From: an uncultured Bacillota bacterium
Lineage (GTDB): Bacteria; Bacillota_I; Bacilli_A; RF39; UBA660
Assembly (NCBI GenBank): GCA_900317975.1
Contig: ONIZ01000020.1
Span: 1-62,456, forward strand
Direction of reading: 5' to 3'
Length of the DNA: 62,456 bases
The notes under the pieces were generated by a model. The model was not told the DNA's origin. It saw only the letters and a program-made list of their open reading frames with translations, and made no database searches. Positions 8,193-16,945 of the stretch are shown in pieces. The stretch's first letter is position 1. Each line of letters starts with the position of its first letter. The translations under genes were made by a program, and so were the position numbers.

Positions 8193-9077
8193 TTTATTAC
8201 TTATTCTAAAAAAGTTAATACTAGGTAAATTATTAAATCTAATACCTATATTATCAGTACCTATACCAGAAGAAACATATATCTTGATTCCTTCTTTTTC
8301 GTAATAAGGATTTGTATATTTATGTTCTCCTCTAATTAAACCACCAATACCAGGCAATCTAATATATCCATTACTATTACCACCTACAAGAACTAAATTA
8401 GGTTTAAACTTAATAAGATCATCTACATAGTAATCACTATTAGCAATTACTATAGTATAAAAACTATTATTAATATCTTTAAAAGCTTCATTTAAATTAC
8501 TTTTACTATAGATATCTAATCCTACTAAAGTAATAGGAGTATTACCTTCATTATAAATAAGATCTTTAGAATTATTTAATATTGTAAATCCACTTTGATT
8601 CATAATAGTCATAAAATCTTCTTTATCTTCATCACCATATACAGCATATTTTCCAAGACTAGCATCTATTTTTTGAAGACTATTAATTATCTTTTCTCTT
8701 TCTTTTGAATCTAATTTATATTCATCATCTATTAAATTACCCGTATATAAAATAATATCAGGTTTTCTCTCATTAATAATTTTAACTAACTTTTTAATAT
8801 CATCATTATTAATATTAGAACCATATTTAATATCACTTACCTGTATAATTTTAATCCCATTAAAATTATCAGGAATCTTTTCATTAATAATTCTATGTTC
8901 ACTAACTTCAATAATTCCAGTATTTATATATTTATTAATAAAAAAGAATAATATAAATAAAACAATAATTAAAATAATAATCTTAATAATATTAAGAACT
9001 ATCTTTTTTCTATTTTTAATTTTCTCTTCTAAATCTATATCTTCTTGTAAATTTTCATTTACTTCTTCTCTAGTCAT
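8190..9077 (-). CDS. metallophosphoesterase-like membrane protein, metal motifs lost
   Basis: 295 residues from the ATG at 9077 (GGTGA five bases upstream). Residues 26-47 are a membrane helix; the rest follows the YkuE-type calcineurin-like phosphoesterase pattern. Every canonical metal motif is altered: D-x-H reads DIK (D82 kept, His replaced by K84), GDLVD reads GNLIDDE, GNHD reads GDED, and SGHTHGGQ reads GGNSNGYI. The family-typical C-terminus (SSGIGTDNIGIRFNN) is kept. Active relatives hydrolyse phosphoesters, including lipid A or UDP-sugar lipids in some members; this one is probably not a metal-dependent hydrolase. It may bind a ligand or act as a scaffold. Confidence 0.7.
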   Translation of the reverse strand: MTREEVNENLQEDIDLEEKIKNRKKIVLNIIKIIILIIVLFILFFFINKYINTGIIEVSEHRIINEKIPDNFNGIKIIQVSDIKYGSNINNDDIKKLVKIINERKPDIILYTGNLIDDEYKLDSKEREKIINSLQKIDASLGKYAVYGDEDKEDFMTIMNQSGFTILNNSKDLIYNEGNTPITLVGLDIYSKSNLNEAFKDINNSFYTIVIANSDYYVDDLIKFKPNLVLVGGNSNGYIRLPGIGGLIRGEHKYTNPYYEKEGIKIYVSSGIGTDNIGIRFNNLPSINFFRISNK

Positions 9078-9169
9078 ATGCTTCACCAATTATATTTTAT
9101 CATATGTTACTTTTTTTATAAAAAAATATTTGTTAAAATAATTATGGATTCTTATTAGGAGATGATTAT

Positions 9170-10567
9170 ATGAAATATGATGTTGCGATAATAGGAGCTG
9201 GACCAGCTGGCTTATTTACAGCATATAAATTAATTGAAGAAAACAAAAAATTAAAAATAGTTATATTAGAAAGAGGATCTGATGTAGAACATAGAGTATG
9301 CCCTATGAATAAAAAGAAAATACCATGTCAAAATTGTAACCCATGTGCAATTTTGTCAGGTTATGGTGGAGCAGGAACATTCTCTGATGGAAAACTAAAT
9401 TTTATTCCTAAACTAGGTAAAAGTGATTTAACTAAATACATGTTAGAATCAGAAGCAAATGATTTAATAGATGAAACAGAAGAAATATTTAATAAATTTA
9501 AAATGGATGCTGAAGTATATCCATCTAATATGGATGAAGCAAAAGAAATAAGAAAAAAAGTTGCTATAGCTGGAGCAAAACTTTTAATTATTAAACAAAA
9601 GCATCTTGGTAGTGATCATTTACCTGAATATATTGAAGGAATATCTAACTATCTTATTGATAAAGGAGTAACTCTTCTAGATAAAACTGATGTAGTAGAT
9701 ATTCATACTGAAAATGAAAATAAGCATGTTATAACATATAAAAAAGGTAAAAAAGAAGAAACTCTTGAATCTAAATATGTTGTTGTTGCTCCAGGAAGAA
9801 CTGGTGCTAAATGGATACAAGAATTAGCTGATAAATATGAAATACCTTATTTATCTCAATCTATAGAAATTGGAGTTAGAGTAGAAGTTAGAAAAGATAT
9901 TATGGAGTCAATTACAAATATTATTTATGATCCAACTATCTTTATTAAAACAAAAACATATGGTGATGAAATAAGAACTTTCTGTACTAATCCAGGTGGT
10001 TTTGTTGCTAAAGAAAACTATTATGGATATATCTGTGTTAATGGACATGCCTTAAAAGATATTAAATCAGACAATACAAATTTTGCTTTTATTTCAAAGG
10101 TTAATTTAACACAACCTGTAACTAATACTCGCCAATATGGAGAATCAATTGCTCGTATAGCAAACGTCCTAGGAGATGGAAAACCAATTATCCAATCACT
10201 TAAAGATTTACGTAATGCAAGAAGAAGTGAATGGCATCGTATAAATAAAGGATTTATTGAACCTACTCTAAAAGATTGTGTTGCTGGAGACTTAGCTTTA
10301 GTATTACCTCATAGAATTATAACTAATATTTTAGAAGGATTAGAAACTCTAGATAAGATAATTCCAGGAGTAAACAATGATGATACTCTATTATATGGAC
10401 CAGAAATAAAATTCTTCTCAAATGAAATTGAAACAGATAATAAATTTAGATTAAAAAATGATAATATATATTTTATCGGAGATGGAGCAGGAAAAGCTGG
10501 TAATATAGTAACTGCTGCCGCTACAGGAATTGTTAGTGCAAAAGACATTTTAGAAAGGGAAAAATAA
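9170..10567 (+). CDS. FAD-dependent oxidoreductase (COG2509 family)
   Basis: 465 residues, AGGAGATGATTAT before the ATG. The N-terminus is a dinucleotide-binding fold (GAGPAGL at residues 8-14, acidic ILERG after the second strand). A cysteine-rich segment follows (CPMNKKKIPCQNCNPC) and then SGYGGAGTFSDGKLNF, both characteristic of the COG2509 uncharacterised FAD dehydrogenases. The C-terminus carries the second FAD motif, IYFIGDGAGKAGNIVTAAA. Substrate unknown for the family. The four cysteines close to the flavin motif could bind a metal or be redox active. The cyclophilin gene begins one base after the stop, so the two are cotranscribed. Confidence 0.8.
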   Translation: MKYDVAIIGAGPAGLFTAYKLIEENKKLKIVILERGSDVEHRVCPMNKKKIPCQNCNPCAILSGYGGAGTFSDGKLNFIPKLGKSDLTKYMLESEANDLIDETEEIFNKFKMDAEVYPSNMDEAKEIRKKVAIAGAKLLIIKQKHLGSDHLPEYIEGISNYLIDKGVTLLDKTDVVDIHTENENKHVITYKKGKKEETLESKYVVVAPGRTGAKWIQELADKYEIPYLSQSIEIGVRVEVRKDIMESITNIIYDPTIFIKTKTYGDEIRTFCTNPGGFVAKENYYGYICVNGHALKDIKSDNTNFAFISKVNLTQPVTNTRQYGESIARIANVLGDGKPIIQSLKDLRNARRSEWHRINKGFIEPTLKDCVAGDLALVLPHRIITNILEGLETLDKIIPGVNNDDTLLYGPEIKFFSNEIETDNKFRLKNDNIYFIGDGAGKAGNIVTAAATGIVSAKDILEREK

Positions 10568-10568
10568 T

Positions 10569-11255
10569 ATGAAAAAATTAATACCAATAATTGTAATTGC
10601 TTTAATAGCAGTAATTATAGTAATAGGAAATAAAGCAACTAAAAAAGAAATAAAGGAAGACTTACGAAATATCAATTATGATGTAAGTACAAATGAGACA
10701 ACTCTAAATTATGATACTGAGTATCCTGTTGTAGCTATGTATATTAAAAACTATGGATCTGTAGTTATACAATTATATCCTGAAGTTGCACCTAATACAG
10801 TAAATAACTTTATCTATCTAGTAAAATCAGGATTCTATGATAACAATACATTTCATAGATTAGTTGAAGGATTTGTGTTACAAGGAGGAGATCCAACTGG
10901 AACAGGAACTGGTGGACCAGGATACACAATAAAAGGAGAGTTTTCATCTAATGGAGTAGAAACTACAGCAACACATGAACTATTACATACTGAAGGCGTT
11001 GTATCAATGGCCAGAGGAACAGATCCTGACTCAGCAGGAAGTCAATTCTTCATTATGTTAGGAGATTCTCCAAAATTAGATGGAAACTATGCAGCATTCG
11101 GTAAAGTAATTGATGGTTGGGATAATATCAAAAAAATTGAAAAGAATGAAAAAGTAGAAGATGAAAAATTAAAAAATAATTTAACTATAGTTAAAGCTTT
11201 AGTAGATACAAAAGGTAAAACTTATAAAGAACCAGAAAAAATAAAGAAGAATTAG
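10569..11255 (+). CDS. membrane-anchored cyclophilin-type peptidyl-prolyl isomerase
   Basis: 228 residues. Residues 3-20 form a membrane anchor without a lipobox cysteine, so the catalytic domain probably faces outward and helps fold exported proteins. The cyclophilin domain (about 55-215) shows FHRLVEGFVLQGGDP with the catalytic Arg, GTGTGGPGY and SQFFIML. These active-site residues match bacterial cyclophilins. It lies one base after the oxidoreductase gene. Ends in a terminator shared with the convergent dCMP deaminase gene. Confidence 0.88.
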   Translation: MKKLIPIIVIALIAVIIVIGNKATKKEIKEDLRNINYDVSTNETTLNYDTEYPVVAMYIKNYGSVVIQLYPEVAPNTVNNFIYLVKSGFYDNNTFHRLVEGFVLQGGDPTGTGTGGPGYTIKGEFSSNGVETTATHELLHTEGVVSMARGTDPDSAGSQFFIMLGDSPKLDGNYAAFGKVIDGWDNIKKIEKNEKVEDEKLKNNLTIVKALVDTKGKTYKEPEKIKKN

Positions 11256-11276
11256 ATCTCTAATTCTTCTTATTTT
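11244..11276. terminator. bidirectional terminator
   Basis: AGAAGAATTAGA pairs with TCTAATTCTTCT, followed by TATTTTT; shared by convergent genes. Confidence 0.7.
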
Positions 11277-11800
11277 TCATCTATTTTTTTAATAGGAATA
11301 TCAGGCTTAATAGATAATAGATAATCATTTTGATACTTTTTATCTAATGCTCTATATTTAACTCCACATTCATCAAATAACCTTTTACTAACAATTGTAG
11401 AATCACTTTTACTATATTTATCTGATAAATAAATAACTTCTTTAATACCACTTTGTATAATTCTTTTAGCACATTCATTACAAGGAAATAAATCTACATA
11501 GATTTTAGCTCCTTCTAATTCTTTTTTATTTCCTCTGAAATTGTCAATTGAATTAGCTTCTGCATGACATACATACATATATTTCGTTTCTTTAGGATCT
11601 CCTTCGCGTCCCCAAGGCATTTTATCATCTGAAAAATTATTTGGAGCACCATTATATCCAATAGATAAAACTCTATCATCAGAACCAACTATACAAGCAC
11701 CAACTTGAGTATTAGGATCTTTACTACGACCAGCAGATAACTTTGCTATTGCCATAAAATATTCATCCCAACTTAAATAATCTTTTCTTCTTAAAGACAA
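11270..11800 (-). CDS. comEB: deoxycytidylate (dCMP) deaminase family protein
   Basis: 176 residues from a TTG at 11800. That start has AAGGAAGTGATTAAT in front, the same spacing as other starts in this genome; an upstream GTG at 11809 sits inside the binding site. Zinc-dependent deaminase signature: HAEANSIDNF (His ligand and catalytic Glu) and PCNECAKRI (two Cys ligands). dCMP deaminases make dUMP for thymidylate synthesis and the Bacillus member is called ComEB. GAPNNFSD and the TQVGACIVG block are typical. Monocistronic and convergent with the cyclophilin gene. Confidence 0.88.
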   Translation of the reverse strand: MSLRRKDYLSWDEYFMAIAKLSAGRSKDPNTQVGACIVGSDDRVLSIGYNGAPNNFSDDKMPWGREGDPKETKYMYVCHAEANSIDNFRGNKKELEGAKIYVDLFPCNECAKRIIQSGIKEVIYLSDKYSKSDSTIVSKRLFDECGVKYRALDKKYQNDYLLSIKPDIPIKKIDEK

Positions 11801-11839
11801 ATTAATCACTTCCTTCTAAATTAATATAACAAATATAAA

Positions 11840-11868
11840 TAGACTTTACAAAGAAAATATGTTACAAT
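11840..11868 (+). promoter_or_regulatory. valS promoter
   Basis: TAGACT (11840-11845), 17-base spacer, TACAAT (11863-11868), upstream of the T-box leader. Confidence 0.5.
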
Positions 11869-11939
11869 ATACACCATCAAAGGAAAGAGTATCTAATATA
11901 ATAAAAAAATAGATGTAAACATTGAAAAAAAATAAATAT

Positions 11940-12159
11940 TAATATATACTTATTAGGAAATACAAAGAAATCGAGGAAAGATATCTAGTTTTTAAGAGAG
12001 TTCACGTTTGGTGTAAGTGAATAAATGAAATATCTTTTGTAGCGATGGAGTAGAATTATTGAAATTAGTAGGTAATTCCGGTAAAGCCGTTAAATGTTTT
12101 GAGAAGTAATTAAGGTGGTACCACGTAATCACGTCCTTATAGGATGTGATTATTTTTTT
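11940..12159 (+). promoter_or_regulatory. T-box leader controlling valS
   Basis: The 11.8-12.27 kb gap is a tRNA-sensing leader. Seen are the stem I region with AGAGAG and GGTGTAAG (11995-12017), the AAGATAT/ATATCTT base stem, the T-box AAGGTGGTACCACG (12112-12125) whose TGGT would pair with an ACCA tRNA end, and the terminator at 12127-12159. Uncharged tRNA is expected to stabilise the antiterminator. Because valS follows, tRNA-Val is the expected effector. The specifier is not clear by eye: GTG (12017-12019) would fit Val but lies in a possible stem, and ATG (12025-12027) is the other candidate. Confidence 0.88.
12127..12159 (+). terminator. T-box-regulated terminator of valS leader
   Basis: AATCACGTCCT (12127-12137), loop TAT, AGGATGTGATT (12141-12151), then ATTTTTTT. 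Mutually exclusive with the antiterminator that uses the T-box sequence. Confidence 0.88.
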
Positions 12160-12176
12160 ATTATATGGAGGTGTTT

Positions 12177-12257
12177 ATGAAAAAAGAATTAAAAATTGTA
12201 TATATATTAAATGATGCTAAACGAGTGAACAACTCCATTGAGCATATTAATATTTAA
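12177..12257 (+). CDS. 26-aa small ORF between T-box and valS
   Basis: ATG at 12177 preceded by GGAGGTGTTT, a better ribosome binding site than that of valS itself. Encodes 26 residues starting MKKELKIVYI and stops at TAA 12255-12257, 17 bases before the valS ATG. The DNA of its second half can fold (GATGCT with AGCAT, enclosing GAGT/ACTC), near the valS binding site. It contains two Val codons (GTA, GTG) only, so it is not an obvious Val-rich leader peptide. It may be a real small protein, a translational-coupling element, or a chance ORF. No homologue recognised. Confidence 0.4.
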   Translation: MKKELKIVYILNDAKRVNNSIEHINI

Positions 12258-12274
12258 AGAAAGGGAGAAATAAA

Positions 12275-14809
12275 ATGAAAGAATTAGAAACTAAATATAA
12301 TCACGAGAGTGTAGAAAAAGATAAATATGATATATGGCTTAAAAATGGTTATTTTAAGTCAGATAATAAAAGTAGTAAACCACATTATTGTATAGTTATA
12401 CCTCCACCAAATGTAACAGGTAAATTACATTTAGGTCATGCTTGGAATGTATCACTACAAGATATAATTATTAGATATCAAAAAATGAAAGGTAATGATA
12501 TTTTATGGTTACCAGGAAAGGATCATGCTGCTATTGCAACAGAAGCAAAAGTTGTTAAGAAATTAAAAGAACAAGGTATTAATAAATATGAATATGGAAG
12601 AGATAAATTCTTAGAAGCTTGTTGGGATTGGACTAATGAATATGGTGGAGAAATCCGTAAGCAATGGGCATCTCTCGGCTTAGCTTTAGACTATTCCAAA
12701 GAAAGATTTACATTAGATGAAGGATTAGAAAAAGCAGTTAAAAAAGTATTTGTAGATTATTATAATGAAGGATTAATCTACAGAGGAGAAAGAATAATTA
12801 ACTGGGATCCAGCAGCAAAAACAGCACTTTCTAATGAAGAAGTTATTTATAAAGATGTTGAAGGAGCTTTCTATCATATTAAGTATTTTATTGATGGAAC
12901 AGATGACTATTTAGATGTTGCAACTACTCGTCCAGAAACTTTATTTGGAGATACTGCAGTAGCTGTTAACGAAAATGATGATAGATATAAAAAGTATGTT
13001 GGTAAGAATGTTATATTACCTGTAGTTGGAAAGAAAATTCCAGTAATTACAGATGAACATGCAAATCCTGAAGAAGGAACTGGAGTAGTTAAAATAACTC
13101 CTGCACATGACCCTAATGACTTTGAAGTAGGTAATAGACACAATTTAGAAAGAATAGTAGTAATGAATGAAGATGCTACTATGAATGATAAATGTGGAAA
13201 GTATGAGGGAATGACTAGAGAAGCTTGTCGTGAACAACTAGTTCATGATTTAGATGAAGCAGGATTATTAATTGATATTGAAAAAATAACTCACTCAGTA
13301 GGACATAGTGAAAGAACAGGAGTAATGGTAGAACCTTATCTTTCAAAACAATGGTTTGTTAAAATGAGACCACTTGCTGATGCAGTATTAGAAAATCAAA
13401 AAGATAAAGATAATAAAGTAAACTTTGTACCAAAAAGATATGAAAAAGTAATGAATCACTGGATGGAAATTACTTATGACTGGTGCATTTCTCGTCAATT
13501 ATGGTGGGGACATAGAATTCCAGCTTGGTACAAAGGTGATGAAGTATATGTTGGTATGGAAGCACCTAAGGGAAAAGGATGGGTACAAGATAATGATGTA
13601 TTAGATACATGGTTCTCTAGTGCACTTTGGCCATTCGCAACTCTAGGTTGGCCAGATAAAACAGATGATATGGAAGCATACTTCCCAAATGATGTATTAG
13701 TTACTGGATATGATATAATTCCATTCTGGGTAAATAGAATGACTTTCCAATCTTTAAAATTAACAGGAAAAAGACCATTTAAAGATGTATTAATCCATGG
13801 ATTAATAAGAGATAAAGAAGGAAGAAAGTTCTCAAAGAGTTTAGGAAATGGAATAGATCCATTTGATATGATAGATAAGTATGGAGCAGATGCCCTACGT
13901 TACTATCTAGCAACAGATGTAGCTTCAGGAACAGATATGAGATTTGATGAAGTAAAACTAAAAGCTACTTGGAACTACATAAATAAAATATGGAATGCTT
14001 CTCGTTTCACATTAATGAATATTCATGATTTAAAAAAGATAAGTCTTAAAGAATTAAAAAATGAAGATAAATGGATTTTATCTAAATATGAAAAACTAGT
14101 TAAATCTGTAACTAAACATATGGATAAATATGAGTTTAATCTAGCAGGATCAGAAATATATGACTTTACTTGGAATAGTTTCTGTGATTCATATATTGAA
14201 ATGGCTAAATATTCTATTGATAAAGAATCTACTCAGTCAACATTATGTTTTGTACTTACAGGAATATTACAAATGTTACATCCATTTATGCCATTTGTAA
14301 CAGAAGAAATATATAGTATGTTACCTGTAAAAGAAGAAGAATCTATTATGATTACAACTTATCCAAAATATACAAAGAAATATGTATTTGAGGATGAAGA
14401 AAGAATTGTAGAAGATGAAATAGAATTTATCAAACAATTTAGAAATGTAAAAGCAGAAAATAAAATAACAAAAGATATGAAAGTAATGTTTGATACTACA
14501 GATGATAATGAAATGATAGTTAAAATGTTAAAACTAGAAGATCATTTGGTTGATAAACCATTAGGCATGAATGCCTACAAGGTATTCTCTAACAGAGTAA
14601 AAGCAACTATTTTCTTCGAACATATAGAAACTGTTGCTGAACAAGAATCTAAAAAACTTTTAATTGAAGGATTAAAAGCATCTATCGCTAGAAGAGAAAA
14701 ATTATTATCAAATGAAAACTATGTTAATAAAGCACCTGCAAAGATTGTAGAAATGGATAGAAAGAAATTAGAAGAAGAAAAACAAAAATTAGAAGAATTA
14801 ACAAAATAG
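12275..14809 (+). CDS. valS: valyl-tRNA synthetase
   Basis: 844 residues, AAGGGAG upstream of the ATG. Class I aminoacyl-tRNA synthetase charging tRNA-Val. Class signatures are present: the HIGH-type motif in PPPNVTGKLHLGHAW (residues about 42-56) and KFSKSLGNG (about 517-525, the KMSKS motif). The TTRPETLFGDTAVAV block belongs to the CP1 editing domain that clears Thr-tRNA. The C-terminal ~60 residues form the coiled-coil arm typical of ValRS. Length is slightly under the usual 880. Regulated by the T-box leader upstream. Confidence 0.97.
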   Translation: MKELETKYNHESVEKDKYDIWLKNGYFKSDNKSSKPHYCIVIPPPNVTGKLHLGHAWNVSLQDIIIRYQKMKGNDILWLPGKDHAAIATEAKVVKKLKEQGINKYEYGRDKFLEACWDWTNEYGGEIRKQWASLGLALDYSKERFTLDEGLEKAVKKVFVDYYNEGLIYRGERIINWDPAAKTALSNEEVIYKDVEGAFYHIKYFIDGTDDYLDVATTRPETLFGDTAVAVNENDDRYKKYVGKNVILPVVGKKIPVITDEHANPEEGTGVVKITPAHDPNDFEVGNRHNLERIVVMNEDATMNDKCGKYEGMTREACREQLVHDLDEAGLLIDIEKITHSVGHSERTGVMVEPYLSKQWFVKMRPLADAVLENQKDKDNKVNFVPKRYEKVMNHWMEITYDWCISRQLWWGHRIPAWYKGDEVYVGMEAPKGKGWVQDNDVLDTWFSSALWPFATLGWPDKTDDMEAYFPNDVLVTGYDIIPFWVNRMTFQSLKLTGKRPFKDVLIHGLIRDKEGRKFSKSLGNGIDPFDMIDKYGADALRYYLATDVASGTDMRFDEVKLKATWNYINKIWNASRFTLMNIHDLKKISLKELKNEDKWILSKYEKLVKSVTKHMDKYEFNLAGSEIYDFTWNSFCDSYIEMAKYSIDKESTQSTLCFVLTGILQMLHPFMPFVTEEIYSMLPVKEEESIMITTYPKYTKKYVFEDEERIVEDEIEFIKQFRNVKAENKITKDMKVMFDTTDDNEMIVKMLKLEDHLVDKPLGMNAYKVFSNRVKATIFFEHIETVAEQESKKLLIEGLKASIARREKLLSNENYVNKAPAKIVEMDRKKLEEEKQKLEELTK

Positions 14810-14835
14810 AGTAGACAATAGTCTATTCTATTTTT
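14803..14835 (+). terminator. valS terminator
   Basis: AATAGAGTAGAC pairs with GTCTATTCTATT (one G-U pair), followed by TTTT; it overlaps the valS stop codon. Confidence 0.75.
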
Positions 14836-14864
14836 AATTCTACCAATAGGTTACATACTTTTTA

Positions 14865-14893
14865 TTGTATTTTTAAAATTACTTAGATAATAT
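14865..14893 (+). promoter_or_regulatory. probable promoter of XRE-kinase-CYTH gene
   Basis: TTGTAT (14865-14870), 17-base spacer, TAATAT (14888-14893), 20 bases before the ATG at 14913. Confidence 0.45.
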
Positions 14894-14912
14894 AAAAATG
14901 TAGGAGGTATTT

Positions 14913-16232
14913 ATGGATGAATATGGTTTAGCAGACAAGATATATGAACTAAGAAAAAAGAAAAATTTAACTCAAGAAGATTTGGCTATTTTATTAGATA
15001 TTTCAGATAAGTCAGTATCTAAATGGGAAAATGGTACTTCAAAACCAACAATAGAAAATTTAAAAAAGATATCAGAGATATTTGATATATCACTAGATGA
15101 TTTAATAGAAACAAAAGAAGAAAAGAAAAAGCAAAAGATAACTAAAATTGTTTTAACAGGTGGTCCATGCGCAGGAAAAACAACTGCAATGAATTGGATA
15201 CAAAATAATTTCGTAAAACAAGGATATAAAGTATTATTTATTCAAGAAACGGCTACCGAATTAATAACAGGAGGATTTACACCATGGGAAGCAAGAACTA
15301 ATGTAGATTTTCAAGAAATATTAATTGAATTACAATTAAAAAAAGAAAGATTATTTGAAGAAGCTGCTAAGAAATTACCTAACGATAAGATATTGATAGT
15401 ATGTGATAGAGGCATAATGGATAATAAAGCATATATGGGTAAAAAAGATTTTAATAATATCTTAAAAAAGAAAGGATTAAATAGTGTAGAAATAAGAGAT
15501 TCATATGATGCAGTATTTCATTTAGTAACTGCTGCTAAAGGTGCAAAAGAGTATTACAATTTAGATAATGAAGCAAGAACAGAAACAATAGAAGAAGCAG
15601 CAAGATTAGATGATTTACTTGTTTCATCTTGGACAGGCCATCCTCATTTAAGAATAGTAGATAATAGTAGTAATTTTGAAGATAAAATGAAAAGACTAAT
15701 GAGAGAAATAGCTGCGGTTTTAGGAGAACCTAATCCATATGAAATAGAAAGAAAATTCCTAATAGAAATGCCTGATGTTTCATATTTGGAATCATTACCT
15801 AATTGTGAAAAAGAAAAAATAGTTCAAACATATTTAGTATCAAATGAAGATGAAGAAGTAAGAATAAGACAAAGAGGAAATAATGGGTCATACACATATT
15901 CAAAAACAAGAAAAATAACTGTTAATCCATTAAAGAGAATAGAAATAGAAACTAGACTAAGTCAAGAAGAGTACATAAATGAATTATTAAATGCAGATTT
16001 AACTAGAGGACAAATTATTAAAGATAGATACTGTCTATCTTATAAGAATCAATATTTTGAAATAGATATATATCCATTTTGGAAAGATAAAGCAATCGCT
16101 GAAATTGAACTTATCTCTGAAGATCAAAAAATAGAAATACCCAACTTCCTAAATGTAATAGATGAAGTAACAGATAACATAGATTACAAAAATAGTGAAA
16201 TAGCAAGAATGATTAAAAAGAATAGAAATTAA
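14913..16232 (+). CDS. three-domain fusion: XRE regulator, P-loop kinase/ATPase, CYTH
   Basis: 439 residues, GTAGGAGG upstream of the ATG. Residues 1-65 are an XRE/Cro helix-turn-helix (LTQEDLAILLDISDKSVSKW). Residues about 75-265 are a P-loop NTPase of the AAA_28/nucleotide-kinase type (TGGPCAGKTT, then IVCDRGIMD). Residues about 276-439 are a CYTH domain with the metal motif EIERK and basic/acidic tunnel strands (EVRIRQRG). CYTH enzymes act on triphosphate substrates such as thiamine triphosphate or inorganic triphosphate. The order suggests a phosphate- or nucleotide-metabolising enzyme with its own DNA-binding module, perhaps self-regulating. Related three-domain proteins exist in Firmicutes as far as I know; the substrate is unknown. 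Overlaps the convergent gene by four bases. Confidence 0.8.
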   Translation: MDEYGLADKIYELRKKKNLTQEDLAILLDISDKSVSKWENGTSKPTIENLKKISEIFDISLDDLIETKEEKKKQKITKIVLTGGPCAGKTTAMNWIQNNFVKQGYKVLFIQETATELITGGFTPWEARTNVDFQEILIELQLKKERLFEEAAKKLPNDKILIVCDRGIMDNKAYMGKKDFNNILKKKGLNSVEIRDSYDAVFHLVTAAKGAKEYYNLDNEARTETIEEAARLDDLLVSSWTGHPHLRIVDNSSNFEDKMKRLMREIAAVLGEPNPYEIERKFLIEMPDVSYLESLPNCEKEKIVQTYLVSNEDEEVRIRQRGNNGSYTYSKTRKITVNPLKRIEIETRLSQEEYINELLNADLTRGQIIKDRYCLSYKNQYFEIDIYPFWKDKAIAEIELISEDQKIEIPNFLNVIDEVTDNIDYKNSEIARMIKKNRN

Positions 16233-16834
16233 AAAAGAACTATAATATCAATATTTTCCTTAGTGTCAGAAATAATTCCATATTCAACAAGTTTATCAAT
16301 TTCATCTAAATCTATAGAATGAATTACATCTGATAAACTAAATAATTTTGATACTTCAGATAGATTTCCAAATTGCAAAAATGCAGAATTAAATTTTCTG
16401 TTTTCTAACAAACCTAACATATAAAGATCTTCAGTTGTTTGTATAGAAAAAGGCATACCTCCAATACTAAATGAAAATAGTTCTTCACCTGTTTTGTATT
16501 TTAATCTAACACTTTCTGGCTCAAACCAACTATCTCTACCAGTTTTTAGAACATCTTCAAAAAAAGATAAATAATGATCTTGTTCTTCAGTTTGTCCTTT
16601 TCTCAATGAATAAGCAGAGCAATCATAAACTACATCATCTTTACGTTTAAAGCTCCAAAAAGAAATAGGATTATCTCTTCTTAGAATAATTTCATCACTT
16701 GGAACTTTAGCAATTTCTTCAGAAACAAATTCATCAATTTTTTCATAGTTAGGAATTAATTTAAAAGTTTGTATTGTTTGTTTGTTTCCTTCTAAATATA
16801 GATTATTAATATATAAATTATTTAAACTACTCAT
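16229..16834 (-). CDS. hypothetical protein
   Basis: 201 residues from the ATG at 16834, preceded by GGAGGTGTTAT; the longer ORF upstream lacks a better site. No signal peptide or membrane helix. The composition is that of a soluble mixed alpha/beta protein with many acidic residues (ending DTKENIDIIVLF). No domain recognised. It is convergent with, and overlaps by four bases, the XRE-kinase-CYTH gene, with no terminator visible between them. Confidence 0.6.
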   Translation of the reverse strand: MSSLNNLYINNLYLEGNKQTIQTFKLIPNYEKIDEFVSEEIAKVPSDEIILRRDNPISFWSFKRKDDVVYDCSAYSLRKGQTEEQDHYLSFFEDVLKTGRDSWFEPESVRLKYKTGEELFSFSIGGMPFSIQTTEDLYMLGLLENRKFNSAFLQFGNLSEVSKLFSLSDVIHSIDLDEIDKLVEYGIISDTKENIDIIVLF

Positions 16835-16892
16835 ATAACACCTCCAAAAAACGTTCATATTATATCATAATTTCAATAAAAAATCAAAATCA

Positions 16893-16921
16893 TTGAAATT
16901 TGGATTGATTGATATTATAAT
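16893..16921 (+). promoter_or_regulatory. promoter of Gln/Thr-rich membrane protein gene
   Basis: TTGAAA (16893-16898), 17-base spacer, TATAAT (16916-16921), 25 bases before the ATG at 16946. Confidence 0.6.
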
Positions 16922-16945
16922 GATATTAATATAGGAGGATAGATT

